60,343 nt of DNA, taken from contig NZ_QJSR01000010.1 of NCBI RefSeq assembly GCF_003217095.1, forward strand, positions 1 to 60,343. Reading direction: 5' to 3'. The notes below the pieces were generated by a model. It was not told where the DNA came from, ran no database searches, and worked only from the letters and a program-made list of their open reading frames with translations. Of this stretch, positions 33,628 through 41,960 are shown piece after piece. Numbering within the stretch: the first letter of the stretch is position 1; each line of letters starts with the position of its first letter. The DNA is from Rhizobium sp. PP-CC-3A-592 (GTDB lineage Bacteria > Pseudomonadota > Alphaproteobacteria > Rhizobiales > Rhizobiaceae). Made by a program: the position numbers and the translations under genes.

Positions 33628-33650
33628 GGTCCTCCCCCGGAAGCTGCGTT

Positions 33651-33941
33651 TCAATGCACCATCCGTGTGCCGTGGGTCGGAGGATCTGGCGTCGCTGTCA
33701 CGTAATATATAACTGACCCCTTCGGTTCTAAAGTGAACTGAGGGCGCTCCGTTCCTGCGACGATGACATCGATCCAGCTTTCGAGCGTGGCGATTTGCAG
33801 ATGCCCGGTGACATCCAGCAGCAAGCGTAAATCTGATCTCTCCATCACGGCGCTAGCTAAGCTAATCCCGCGATGGAAAACGTCGACACGAAAATTGAAA
33901 AGGGCCGTACTGGCGGCCTTTCGCGAGTTATGGATCTTCAC
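33651..33941 (-). CDS. Small unknown frame
   Basis: A 96-aa frame, MKIHNSRKAASTALFNFRVD to the end GTRMVH. No family is recognised. Composition is acceptable for coding (SDLRLLLDVTGHLQIATLES), but there is no clear ribosome-binding site. It lies between two 21-bp direct repeats. Confidence 0.3.
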   Translation of the reverse strand: MKIHNSRKAASTALFNFRVDVFHRGISLASAVMERSDLRLLLDVTGHLQIATLESWIDVIVAGTERPQFTLEPKGSVIYYVTATPDPPTHGTRMVH

Positions 33942-33999
33942 GCTAATTCCCCACCCTTATTAGGGAAAAGCTACCTTAACGTGAACTCATATGTCCAGC

Positions 34000-34020
34000 G
34001 CGGCGCGACCTGATCCACCC
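34000..34020. repeat. 21-bp direct repeat, copy 2
   Basis: Identical to 33607-33627, in the same orientation, 393 bp downstream. Confidence 0.5.
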
Positions 34021-34108
34021 TGTGCGCGCGGTGCGCGGGGTGCGGTGGTTACTCGACTGGGAAAGTGCCGAACTCCGGCGTGCTGCTGTCGGAGAGTGCT
34101 GAATCGTC

Positions 34109-34519
34109 CTACGGGTCGGGATCTTCTTCGTATGCGAGCGCCTTTGCTCCTGTGAGCTTGGCCAGCACCTTAAAGATCGTCTTGTTATCCCGGCCGGCCT
34201 GGACGGCTTCTTCGATGAGTTCTTGGATCGGCAAGTCCATGGCCTCCTCGCATTCCAGGACATACTCCGGATGGTCCTTGGCGAACTTGGGGCTGAATAT
34301 CTCTTCCATGACGGGTTTGCCCTTCGAGCTGACAACCGTGAGTGATTCTATTCGTTCCGCTCGGGTAGGTCCCACGGCCACAAAGGCGTAGAATCTCGAA
34401 AACGCAAAATGGCCGCCAGACGTTTCCGTCTGGCAGGCATCGCAACGCTGTTTTGTCAGAGGCCTTAGTTCGCCGGGCAGTTTGCGCCCGTCGAGGTCGA
34501 ACCGGACGTTGCAGCGCAA
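34109..34519 (-). CDS. Unknown protein
   Basis: A frame of up to 136 aa. The central part (FSRFYAFVAVGPTRAERIES, MEEIFSPKFAKDHPEYVLEC, IQELIEEAVQAGRDNKTIFK) is strongly coding-like and ends in an acidic tail. The true start may be a TTG or CTG near 34470, because the first residues overlap the 3' end of the secreted-protein gene. No domain is recognised. Confidence 0.45.
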   Translation of the reverse strand: MRCNVRFDLDGRKLPGELRPLTKQRCDACQTETSGGHFAFSRFYAFVAVGPTRAERIESLTVVSSKGKPVMEEIFSPKFAKDHPEYVLECEEAMDLPIQELIEEAVQAGRDNKTIFKVLAKLTGAKALAYEEDPDP

Positions 34520-34806
34520 GGCTGGTCGCCCGTCATCGGAGCTATCTTGGCCGGCGGTGCCATCGTCGTACCCGAGGTAGCCGCCGCAGCCGAACCTGAC
34601 ATGGAACCACTCGTGTTGCTGCCGTCGCTCGTGGAGGGCTGGTCACCGGTCATCGGTGCAGCACCGCTTGCGGAGTTGGCGGCACCACCGGTCGCGCCAA
34701 CGGCATCGGAGCCCGACAGGTTGCTCGAGCCGCCACCGGTCTGGGCAACAGCGGCACCTGCAAGGGTGAGGGCTACCAGAGCGGCGGTCAGATAGGTTTT
34801 TACCAT
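34465..34806 (-). CDS. Small secreted Ser/Gly/Ala-rich protein
   Basis: A 113-aa protein with a signal peptide (MVKTYLTAALVALTLAGAAV, then AQ) and a low-complexity mature part with three repeats of an M(T)GDQP-type motif: APMTGDQPST and APMTGDQPCA are clear. Start 34806 has GGAGA eight bases upstream. Such proteins are usually periplasmic or surface-exposed; the role is unknown. The two Cys at the C-terminus may pair. Confidence 0.6.
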   Translation of the reverse strand: MVKTYLTAALVALTLAGAAVAQTGGGSSNLSGSDAVGATGGAANSASGAAPMTGDQPSTSDGSNTSGSMSGSAAAATSGTTMAPPAKIAPMTGDQPCAATSGSTSTGANCPAN

Positions 34807-35119
34807 TTTCTCATCTCCTGTTTCCCGCCAGCTATCCTGCCAGCGTTGAGGTCCGAAGAACCCGTCGGAGTCGAAGATGTTCCTTCCCACTTACGAATTG
34901 ACGGCCGGAATAGCAAAGCGTTCGCAATCGGGCAGTCGAATGTTTCGCGGGAACGATCTAGAATATCGAAACGCACTTAAATACAATGCGTTAGGCTACA
35001 ACCTTTGCGCATGAATTGACATCATGCCGTGCATAACCATGCGCTTGCGCTGCAAGAGCCGAAGGCGGCGGGAGGAAGCCCCCGTCGAGAGGAGCGGCAC
35101 CAAAGGGCGGACCTGCGGT

Positions 35120-35470
35120 TTACCGCACATGCTCCAGCAGGCGCTCGCAGTTCAGAAAGTCGTACAACGCTTCCTGGAGCAGCGCCCGATCCTCGTTGTT
35201 GACGGAGGTCTTGCCGACGGAGACCTCCGGCATATCGTCGCTGCCCGCACCGAACGAGAAGAAGCAGCGGCTGGTCGGGAGCTTTGCCCGACCGACGATC
35301 TGGTCTTCGTCCGGCATGCCGATCTTCGGACGCTGCTGCGACGACATCGGCGCCTCTTCGTTGCTTGCGGCCGCAGGTGCCTCCGCGGTGGCGAGGTCGC
35401 CGCTGGCGATCGCAGCCAGGAACTTGTTGCCGTTCACTTTGAGAAAGTTCTGCACACCCTTAATCGATCT
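35120..35470 (-). CDS. Unknown C-terminal fragment or small gene
   Basis: The frame is coding-like from about IKGVQNFLKVNGNKFLAAIA to the end, NEDRALLQEALYDFLNCERL. It has no clear start: the upstream part overlaps the end of the RTX gene in another frame and is not protein-like. It may be the 3' remnant of a gene cut when the RTX gene was placed beside it. Confidence 0.3.
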   Translation of the reverse strand, partial: RSIKGVQNFLKVNGNKFLAAIASGDLATAEAPAAASNEEAPMSSQQRPKIGMPDEDQIVGRAKLPTSRCFFSFGAGSDDMPEVSVGKTSVNNEDRALLQEALYDFLNCERLLEHVR

Positions 35471-35495
35471 CGTAGGGTGGGAGCGTAGACCGCAA

Positions 35496-36851
35496 CTAGA
35501 GAAGGAAGAAGCCCTTCTGCAAGTCAAGCGGATCATCAAAGTGCAGAACGAAGTCGGCCTTCTTGTCGCCGTTCGTATCAGCATAGACGATCGTATCCGA
35601 CTTCAGTTTCTCATAGCGAAGTTCGCCCGCCTTCCCATGGAAGCCAGCTGTGCCGATGTATGAGAAAGCCTGATTGCCGGCAGCCTTGGTGTTTGCGTCA
35701 ATGGCCGATAAGTCGATGCGGTCTCTCTCAATAAGGGAGTAATCGAATATGCTGTCGCGCGTCGCTCCCGTGCCGTAGCTGTCTTTGACAGACGTGAAAG
35801 CGAAAGTATCGGCGCCGATGCCTCCGAACAGCTTATCGCCTCCCTGGCCGCCATCTAGTCGATCGTTGCCTTTGCCGCCGCTCAATCTGTCGGCACCAGC
35901 CAGACCAAAAATCTTGTCACTACCGGCTCCCGCCGAGAGGTTGTCGGCCTTCACTGTGCCTTTGATGGTTTCTACCGCATCACTCACAGAGAGCGTAATG
36001 GTCTGCTCGGTGGTTGCTCCCTTCGCATCGAAAGCGATCACCGTGAATGTGAGAGATGGCGTGGTCTCGAAATCGAGGGGGCCATTGACCTTCAATGACT
36101 GTCCATCGACCTTCAGCCGTCCTCCAGCGTTATCTTTGAGCGCAAACTGAAAGCTGTCGCCGTCAGGGTCATAAGCGCTTAACTGGGCAATAACCGTTTC
36201 CGACGGCAGATTTTCCGTCACCGAAACTTTGTCCACCGTGATCGAAACGGGAGCCCTATTTTCAACTTCATCACCGACCCAAACGATAACGGAAGCAACG
36301 CTAGCCAGTCCCCGGTTGTCGCTCGCTTCAAAGGAAAATTGAAAGTTTCTCGCTGTTTCGTAGTCCAGCTGTTTCAGCAGAATAATCTGATCGCCGCGCA
36401 GGGAAATCAATCCACCCGCGTCATCCATAAGCTGGTAAGTGATGGCGTCACCATCCCAATCGACTGCTGATACTCGGCCGATAACAGTTCCGACTTGGGA
36501 AAATTCCGAAACGGTAGACGAAGAAAAACTAAGAAAAGCAGGTCTACTGTTTATGGAAGGTACTGTAGGGACTACGGGGACAAGAGGCGCGGTCAAGTCA
36601 ACCGCACGGTCGACGAATTGAAGAACTTCAACGTTAAAAAGTGCATCGGTTCCGTCTGGGCTACCAGATCTCCCATCCAAGATTATAACGAGTGATCCGC
36701 TTCCGCTGGAATTGATCGATGAGTAGCTGTAGTCGGAACTTCTCCCTGTAAACAACGCAATGTCTCGCCCGCCTGCTGCGAAAATCGTCTGGTCTCCGGC
36801 GCCGGCGTCGAAGACTTCGTCCGCGAAAGTACCGAAAAACGTCGTAGACAT
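35496..36851 (-). CDS. RTX-type secreted protein with cadherin-like repeats
   Basis: A 451-aa protein. An N-terminal RTX-like end (GTFADEVFDAGAGDQTIFAA) is followed by two cadherin-like Ca-binding repeats (about 115-215 and 215-310; AVDWDGDAITYQL and AYDPDGDSFQFAL with LDYET/LDFET). A block of GGxGxDxL nonapeptides follows (about 320-365, LSGGKGNDRLDGGQGGDKLF). The C-terminal end resembles the M10/serralysin-like secretion module. It is expected to leave by a type I exporter, but no exporter genes are seen here. Start 36851 has AGAGG nearby; 36869 is possible. Confidence 0.8.
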   Translation of the reverse strand: MSTTFFGTFADEVFDAGAGDQTIFAAGGRDIALFTGRSSDYSYSSINSSGSGSLVIILDGRSGSPDGTDALFNVEVLQFVDRAVDLTAPLVPVVPTVPSINSRPAFLSFSSSTVSEFSQVGTVIGRVSAVDWDGDAITYQLMDDAGGLISLRGDQIILLKQLDYETARNFQFSFEASDNRGLASVASVIVWVGDEVENRAPVSITVDKVSVTENLPSETVIAQLSAYDPDGDSFQFALKDNAGGRLKVDGQSLKVNGPLDFETTPSLTFTVIAFDAKGATTEQTITLSVSDAVETIKGTVKADNLSAGAGSDKIFGLAGADRLSGGKGNDRLDGGQGGDKLFGGIGADTFAFTSVKDSYGTGATRDSIFDYSLIERDRIDLSAIDANTKAAGNQAFSYIGTAGFHGKAGELRYEKLKSDTIVYADTNGDKKADFVLHFDDPLDLQKGFFLL

Positions 36852-36869
36852 TGCGCCGCCTCTAGACAT

Positions 36870-37240
36870 TGATGAGTGAATTCCAAGACGACGATATCTA
36901 CCTTCGGTCGCAAGTCAATCCTGCGCTGCCTGAGTATCGCTGTCGAGTGAAGGCGGATAGCCTTGCTTCAGTCCGCCATGCATAATGGCGCTTCGGAGCC
37001 TGGCTGCACCGTTGCCCGGTTACAGTCTCTGCGGTCCTCCTAAACAAAGCCTGCTGCCGTTAACTGAATTATTTCAAGCTACATAGGCACTGCGAATTCA
37101 GGACGCCATGAGCTGAGGTGCACCAGCAATTGTCAGTCGTTCAAGTTAAGAAAGCCTTTTTAGTAAATGGTGAGGATATGTATTGCACCAATAGTTGTTC
37201 TGTACTTCCATATAAATAAGGTTTCTTACTCCATTTTGCC
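36870..37240. other. Non-coding stretch upstream of RTX gene
   Basis: AT-richer than its surroundings. It probably holds the RTX gene promoter on the minus strand, but I see no clear -35/-10 pair or repeat. Confidence 0.35.
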
Positions 37241-37417
37241 ATGAGCCGGTATGATGTGACCGACTTCGAGTGGTGCGCGATCGAGCCGCTTCTGCCCAAC
37301 AAGCCCCGAGTCGTTCCTCGCGTTGATGACCGCCCTTGGCGGGAGGTCCTTGAACGATATGGGCCTTACACGACTTGCTATAATCGTCTTAGTCGCTGGG
37401 CGGCAGTTGAAATTTGG
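37241..37417 (+). pseudogene. IS5-family transposase N-terminal fragment
   Basis: The frame begins SRYDVTDFEWCAIEPLLPNK and PRVVPRVDDR, the start of IS5/IS427-type transposases. It then jumps to WREVLERYGPYTTCYNRLSR, skipping the usual NGIFWVLRSGAPW segment. It is a fragment with an internal deletion of about 15 residues and no catalytic part. Confidence 0.7.
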
Positions 37418-37542
37418 AGCAATGGCAGCACTGACCGGGCGGAGATCCCTTATGGCATCCCCTCCATGAGCTTTCGGGCCCTCGTGTGGCACATCAAAAG
37501 AATCAGAGCCGCCGCATCCCATGAACGACCGATCCCCCGAAC

Positions 37543-37572
37543 GAGCCGGCCGTGTCTGACACGGGCCGGCTC
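37543..37572. terminator. GC-rich hairpin after the SDR gene
   Basis: The inverted repeat GAGCCGGCCGTGT / ACACGGGCCGGCTC has one unpaired base and a 3-base loop, and lies 30 bp beyond the stop of the minus-strand SDR. There is no strong T-run, so termination is probable but not certain. Confidence 0.5.
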
Positions 37573-37600
37573 TCTGGTTACGTCCGAGATCTGCGCAACG

Positions 37601-38335
37601 TCAAACCTGCGCAAGCCCCCCGTCTACGAAGACCTCGCCGCCCGTCATGAAGCTGCTGTCAGCGGAGGCGAGGAAGGCAGCGACGGCGCCGGTCTCCGAT
37701 GGATCTCCCACCCGGCCGAGGACGGTCGTCGCGCCAATCGCATCCATACCATCGGCACCCAGCACCTCCTGCGCGAGCTCGGTAGAGATCGGCCCTGGCG
37801 ACATCACGTTGACCCGGATGCCCGTGCCGCGGAGATCGAGCGCCCAGCTACGCGCGAGATTGCGCACGGCCGCCTTCGTAGCGCTGTAGATGCTGAAGGC
37901 CGGCGTGCCCATCACCCCGGTGCTCGATCCCGTGAGGATGATCGAGCCGCCCGCGCCCATCAGCGGCAGAGCCTTCTGCACGGTGAAGATCAGTCCCTTT
38001 ACGTTGAGGTCGAAAGTTTCGTCCACATGCTCCGGCGTGATGCTCCCGAGTGCAGCGAACGCGCCCGTGCCAGCGTTGGCGAGGACGATGTCGAGCCCGC
38101 CCCGCTCGGCCTTCACGGTTTCATAGAGGCGATCGAGATCGGGTAGGTGGGTGACCGAACCCTGCACGGCACGCGCCGAGGGCCCAAGCTGATGCACGGC
38201 CGCATCCAGCATTTCCTGCCGCCGGCCGAAAATGTAGACAACGGCGCCTTCCTCGATGAAGCGTCTTGCCGCTCCGAGGCCGATGCCGGTTGCCCCGCCG
38301 GTGATCACGGCCGTCTTGCCTGTCAGTCTGCTCAT
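37601..38335 (-). CDS. SDR-family oxidoreductase
   Basis: A 244-aa classical SDR. It has TGGATGIG (12-19), ANAG in the NNAG position, Ser in LTGSSTGVM, and Tyr/Lys in YSATKAAV. The C-terminus FMTGGEVFVDGGLAQV is typical of the FabG-like glucose/ketoreductase group. It is divergent from an HxlR regulator, which very probably controls it. The substrate is unknown. Confidence 0.85.
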   Translation of the reverse strand: MSRLTGKTAVITGGATGIGLGAARRFIEEGAVVYIFGRRQEMLDAAVHQLGPSARAVQGSVTHLPDLDRLYETVKAERGGLDIVLANAGTGAFAALGSITPEHVDETFDLNVKGLIFTVQKALPLMGAGGSIILTGSSTGVMGTPAFSIYSATKAAVRNLARSWALDLRGTGIRVNVMSPGPISTELAQEVLGADGMDAIGATTVLGRVGDPSETGAVAAFLASADSSFMTGGEVFVDGGLAQV

Positions 38336-38418
38336 GGTGTGCTCCTTGGTTGAGACTACGCCAAGGTGGCCAGGCGCCTTCCTGTTGACAAGTATGCACC
38401 TTTTGGTAAGTACCTCTT

Positions 38419-38859
38419 ATGACCATACAGATGCAAAGCCCGACCACCCCGTCTCTACCGGAAGCCGGCACCTGCACCCCGACGTTGCCCGGCTTTACCT
38501 GCGGGCTGGACGCGACGCTTCGGGTGATCGCAGGGAAGTGGAAACCGCTGATCCTCTATTTTGTCGCTCAGGGCGGCCCGACCCGCTATGGCGCGCTGCG
38601 CCGTGCCGTGCGCGATGTCAGCGACAAGATGCTGATCCAGCATTTGAAGGAAATGGAGGCAGACGGCCTTGTGAAGCGCACGGACTACAAGGAAATTCCG
38701 CCGCGTGTGGACTATAGCCTAACCCCGCTTGGCCACAGCCTCGCGCAGGCCCTCGTGCCACTCTGCACCTGGGGCACGGAAAACATGGCCGAGGTGGCAC
38801 GCGTGTTTGCCGAACGCGACGCCATGACGGCGCAGAACCAGCAGAAGAGAGGGGGGTAG
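38419..38859 (+). CDS. HxlR-family transcriptional regulator
   Basis: A 146-aa protein with a single HxlR winged helix: ATLRVIAGKWKPLILYFVAQ, then TRYGALRRAVRDVSDKMLIQ and LKEMEADGLVKRTDYKEIPP. HxlR proteins sense electrophiles or redox stress. A Cys lies just before the helix (GFTCGLD), as in redox-sensing members. The divergent gap holds the near-repeats AAGTATGCACC and AAGTACCTC, which could be the operator. Confidence 0.85.
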   Translation: MTIQMQSPTTPSLPEAGTCTPTLPGFTCGLDATLRVIAGKWKPLILYFVAQGGPTRYGALRRAVRDVSDKMLIQHLKEMEADGLVKRTDYKEIPPRVDYSLTPLGHSLAQALVPLCTWGTENMAEVARVFAERDAMTAQNQQKRGG

Positions 38860-38962
38860 CCGCACGAGGCGGAAAGACCGCGCCGCAAGGTAGGTCGCTT
38901 AATCTCCGACGTAGACAGAACGGGCTTTCACAGGAATAACGGCGTGGCTGATGAGGACGTGG

Positions 38963-39937
38963 CTACGCTGCGGCCGCATGCGGCATCGTTGCCATGAGCT
39001 CAGCCGACAGCGCCGGATCGACGCTCAGATCCTGCCGGATCAAGCCATGGCTCCATCGATTGCGGGATCGCGGTGCATGCCATGGCGGGCAGTCGACCAT
39101 CGGATACCAGCAAATACCGATAACCTCGACTCCCCGTTCTTTGGCAATCTTGACCTCATCCTGCACATGCCGAAGCCAACTCCCCTTGTTCAGACCGGGA
39201 TATCGTCTGTGATGAACCGAGTGACCATCGTGCCAGCTGGTCTCCGACACCATGATCGGCTTGCCGTACCGCCGCCACGTCTTGAGCAACACCTTCGATA
39301 GCGATGTGCGGGCCGTATGCGGGTAGTAATTTACGCCAATCACGTCAACGAACGTGCGCGATACGATCGCATCGGTCGCTGCAAACTGGCGATCGCCGAC
39401 GCCGGTAATAGGATCGTTGACGAGAATGCTGACGGAAGGATGCAGGTGTCGAGCCTCGTCGGCCATGACGACGGCCATATCGATCGCGTGCTCTCGCGAC
39501 GTGCCTGCCAGCATCGGGTAGAGCGACGGCTCGTTGACGGGACATAGCCAAAGGCGCTCTGCGCCACAGACTGCCTGTGCCTGCCGTACAATTGCTCTCA
39601 CATAGGCTCCGGGATCGTCGATGCGATGATAGTGCGACAGATCCCAGATGGTCTGCACGTCCTCATCCCGCGCGATGCGCAGCCTCTCGACGGCATCGTG
39701 CCCTGGCACCAGCCCGTCACGCGCGGTGAACACTCCGTGATCTCTGGCAATTCTCAAGTGATCGCGCATCCGACCGGCCGGCAGATGGCGGGTCGTCTGC
39801 AACAGATCATGCCGACCGCCGTGAACAAGCCCGCACTCAAACCCGGCGATCATCTCGCTGTTGACCAAAGAGCGGTCTATGAGACCGAAGCCCAAATCAC
39901 GCTGTCGCAAAACCAACCGCCCTCTTCCTGCCTTCAT
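38963..39937 (-). CDS. Clan GH-A glycoside-hydrolase-like protein
   Basis: A 324-aa TIM-barrel-like protein. The probable acid/base Glu is in PVNEPSLYPM and the probable nucleophile Glu in IMVSETSWHDG, about 100 residues apart as in beta-glucosidase-like enzymes. Other blocks are TIWDLSHYHRIDDPG and VIGVNYYPHTA. It lacks a signal peptide. The start is uncertain (39937 or 39976). The substrate is unknown; a beta-glucoside is possible. It stands alone. Confidence 0.65.
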   Translation of the reverse strand: MKAGRGRLVLRQRDLGFGLIDRSLVNSEMIAGFECGLVHGGRHDLLQTTRHLPAGRMRDHLRIARDHGVFTARDGLVPGHDAVERLRIARDEDVQTIWDLSHYHRIDDPGAYVRAIVRQAQAVCGAERLWLCPVNEPSLYPMLAGTSREHAIDMAVVMADEARHLHPSVSILVNDPITGVGDRQFAATDAIVSRTFVDVIGVNYYPHTARTSLSKVLLKTWRRYGKPIMVSETSWHDGHSVHHRRYPGLNKGSWLRHVQDEVKIAKERGVEVIGICWYPMVDCPPWHAPRSRNRWSHGLIRQDLSVDPALSAELMATMPHAAAA

Positions 39938-40133
39938 GGATGCTTTTAGAATGGTACGGCACGACCTCAGCCGCATTTCCCACGGGACTTGGCTGGATTG
40001 TATCGGCTCACGTCAGAGAGGCCGATATCGCAGAAGCACTGGCTGACGCGCTGGGGTCTTAAAAGATACCGAAGCGTCTCAAAAGGCCTCGTTGTCATCT
40101 TTGTCTGAAAACCTACCGGCTTGGCTCGAGCGA

Positions 40134-40838
40134 TCATTCGGATGACGCGTCGTCCACGTCGGCCTCCTCAACGCCATCTAACGGTAGGGCCACATCATTC
40201 TGCCGGCCCTGCATCAGCCCGGCGTCCTCCAGCATCTCGACATCGGGCAAATCCTGCAGCGTCTCCATGCCGAAGGCGCTGAGGAAGTGCCGTGTGGTCA
40301 CGTAGGTATATGGCGCACCGGGGGTGGGGCTGCGCGGGCCGGAAGCGATCAAACCAGCGCTGCGCAGGCTCGCAATGGTGTCCCGGCTGATCTCCTTGCC
40401 GAAGGTTTTTGAAAGTTCGCCGCGGGTGACCGGCTGCAGCGTGGCGATCGCCATCAGGACGGCTGCCTCCTGGCGAGATAGCGTCGCCGCCGTTGACCGC
40501 GTCTCAACCGTCGATGCACGAATGGTATCGGCATAGACGCTGCGGGTGCGATGCTGCCAGCCGCCAGCCACGGAGACGAGTTCATAGGGCCGCCCGACCA
40601 GATCCTCTCGCAGATCGTCGATCAGCAACTCGATGGCGCAATCCTCGCCGACGACGCGTGCCAGCGTTTCGCGCGTGACAGGCTCGGCGGACGCAAAGAT
40701 CACCGCCTCGACCCGCATCATCCATTCCCGCCACCGCAACGCCGCTGGCAGGTCCTCGAGCTCCCGGTCAAAAACGCGATCATCGTGCCGTTTCCCGGCG
40801 CGACGGCGGGCCCCTGTGCTCGAGTCCGCCATCGTCAC
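40134..40838 (-). CDS. scpB: ScpB-like protein (SMC-ScpAB condensin subunit family)
   Basis: A 234-aa protein. Two winged-helix domains of ScpB are seen: [20 protein letters not shown] from about residue 41, and [38 protein letters not shown] at the end. ScpB binds ScpA and the SMC ATPase in chromosome condensation. This is an accessory copy without scpA or smc nearby. GTG 40838 overlaps the DUF1403 stop (GTGA); ATG 40832 is an alternative. The two genes form one operon, as often in rhizobial plasmids. Confidence 0.8.
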   Translation of the reverse strand: MTMADSSTGARRRAGKRHDDRVFDRELEDLPAALRWREWMMRVEAVIFASAEPVTRETLARVVGEDCAIELLIDDLREDLVGRPYELVSVAGGWQHRTRSVYADTIRASTVETRSTAATLSRQEAAVLMAIATLQPVTRGELSKTFGKEISRDTIASLRSAGLIASGPRSPTPGAPYTYVTTRHFLSAFGMETLQDLPDVEMLEDAGLMQGRQNDVALPLDGVEEADVDDASSE

Positions 40839-41788
40839 AGCCCGTAGATCCGAAACATGCTGCGACCAGACAGCTCCCGCACGGCACCAGAACCCTCCAA
40901 CCGCTCGAACATCCGCCGGCTGGCCCAGCGCGACAGATCCGCGCCCGGAGCGGACGCCGATACCGCATCCTCATCCAGCAATCGGTGGATCACACCCTCC
41001 CCGCCTTTCGTGCGCAATTTTGGCGCCACGGTCACGAGCTGCCGGGCGCGTCGATCAATCTCGCTTGCGCTTTGCAGTGCGGCCCGTGCACCGTCCACCA
41101 GCGCCAGACATACCGCGCGTGCAAAGGCCGGCTCGCCTGGCCGCACCCGTCCGCGGCCACCAAGCGTGCGGAACGCCGGTCCGCTGCGCTGCGCCATCAG
41201 GAGAAACACCGGCCTCTGCCAGCCGAGCCGCTGCGCAATCAACCCGTCAGCAAGCGCCCAGGCCAGGCGTTCGGCATCCGGGCGAACGGCATGGATGACT
41301 GAGACGAGATCGGCCGCGGCAAAGGGCGCGGATCGAGGCGACTGCAGCGCGCCATCGAGCAGGTCGACCACGCCGGCCAGATGATCGTCCCAGCGCAGCG
41401 AGAGCAGCGTGGCGAGCTCCTGGAGGAACGCGGTGTTCATAGGACCTTTGCGGGCGCCGAGCCTCTTGTAGGCGGAATAGACGTTTCCAGCCGGCCCAAG
41501 ATCACCGGCGTCCGACGACAACAGCATGGCATCCCGCAGCTCGGCTTCCCCCTCGGTACGCCCCGTCAGGCGCACGGCCGCAGCGGCGGATCGAAGGGTC
41601 AGACGCGCGCGCCAGCAGCCCGCCCACACCGGCTCGCTGCGAACCAGATCGTCCAGCGTTTTCAGGGCGATGCCGGTGGAGAAGGCCGCATCGCTTTCCG
41701 TCTCGACAGGCCGCAGTGATACGGACCATGACGGCAGGATGAAGCCGGGGATAGTGGCAGAAGCGACCGGTATGTTGCGCAAAGTCAT
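40835..41788 (-). CDS. DUF1403 protein with C-terminal HTH-like end
   Basis: A 317-aa protein of the rhizobial DUF1403 family, of unknown function. The N-terminal motif [19 protein letters not shown] followed by VWAG matches [22 protein letters not shown] of the DUF1612 protein (2143-3273), so the two look like distant paralogues. The C-terminus ([28 protein letters not shown]) looks like a wing. It is coupled to scpB. A perfect palindrome lies upstream with its near half-site 82 bp from the start, the same offset as in front of the DUF1612 gene. Confidence 0.8.
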   Translation of the reverse strand: MTLRNIPVASATIPGFILPSWSVSLRPVETESDAAFSTGIALKTLDDLVRSEPVWAGCWRARLTLRSAAAAVRLTGRTEGEAELRDAMLLSSDAGDLGPAGNVYSAYKRLGARKGPMNTAFLQELATLLSLRWDDHLAGVVDLLDGALQSPRSAPFAAADLVSVIHAVRPDAERLAWALADGLIAQRLGWQRPVFLLMAQRSGPAFRTLGGRGRVRPGEPAFARAVCLALVDGARAALQSASEIDRRARQLVTVAPKLRTKGGEGVIHRLLDEDAVSASAPGADLSRWASRRMFERLEGSGAVRELSGRSMFRIYGL

Positions 41789-41864
41789 GACAGAAGCTTA
41801 GCTCGGATGTGCGGATTACGCCATTGAAAACTTATTGACCCGCACACACTGTCGCCAAATGATT

Positions 41865-41893
41865 ACGTCCGATAACGTTGACTTATCGGACGT
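41865..41893. promoter_or_regulatory. Palindromic site S3, perfect 11-bp arms
   Basis: ACGTCCGATAA, the spacer CGTTGAC, and TTATCGGACGT. The inner core CGATAA-N7-TTATCG is the one seen at S1 and S2. It is the only recognisable element between the DUF1403 start and the tniQ stop. Arm and spacer sizes also suit a tyrosine-recombinase core site. Confidence 0.7.
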
Positions 41894-41960
41894 CTTCTTC
41901 ATGATGCGAAAATGGCCCAATGTCGTTCGCTTTTCATCGACGGACAGCCTGTTTTGCGCG

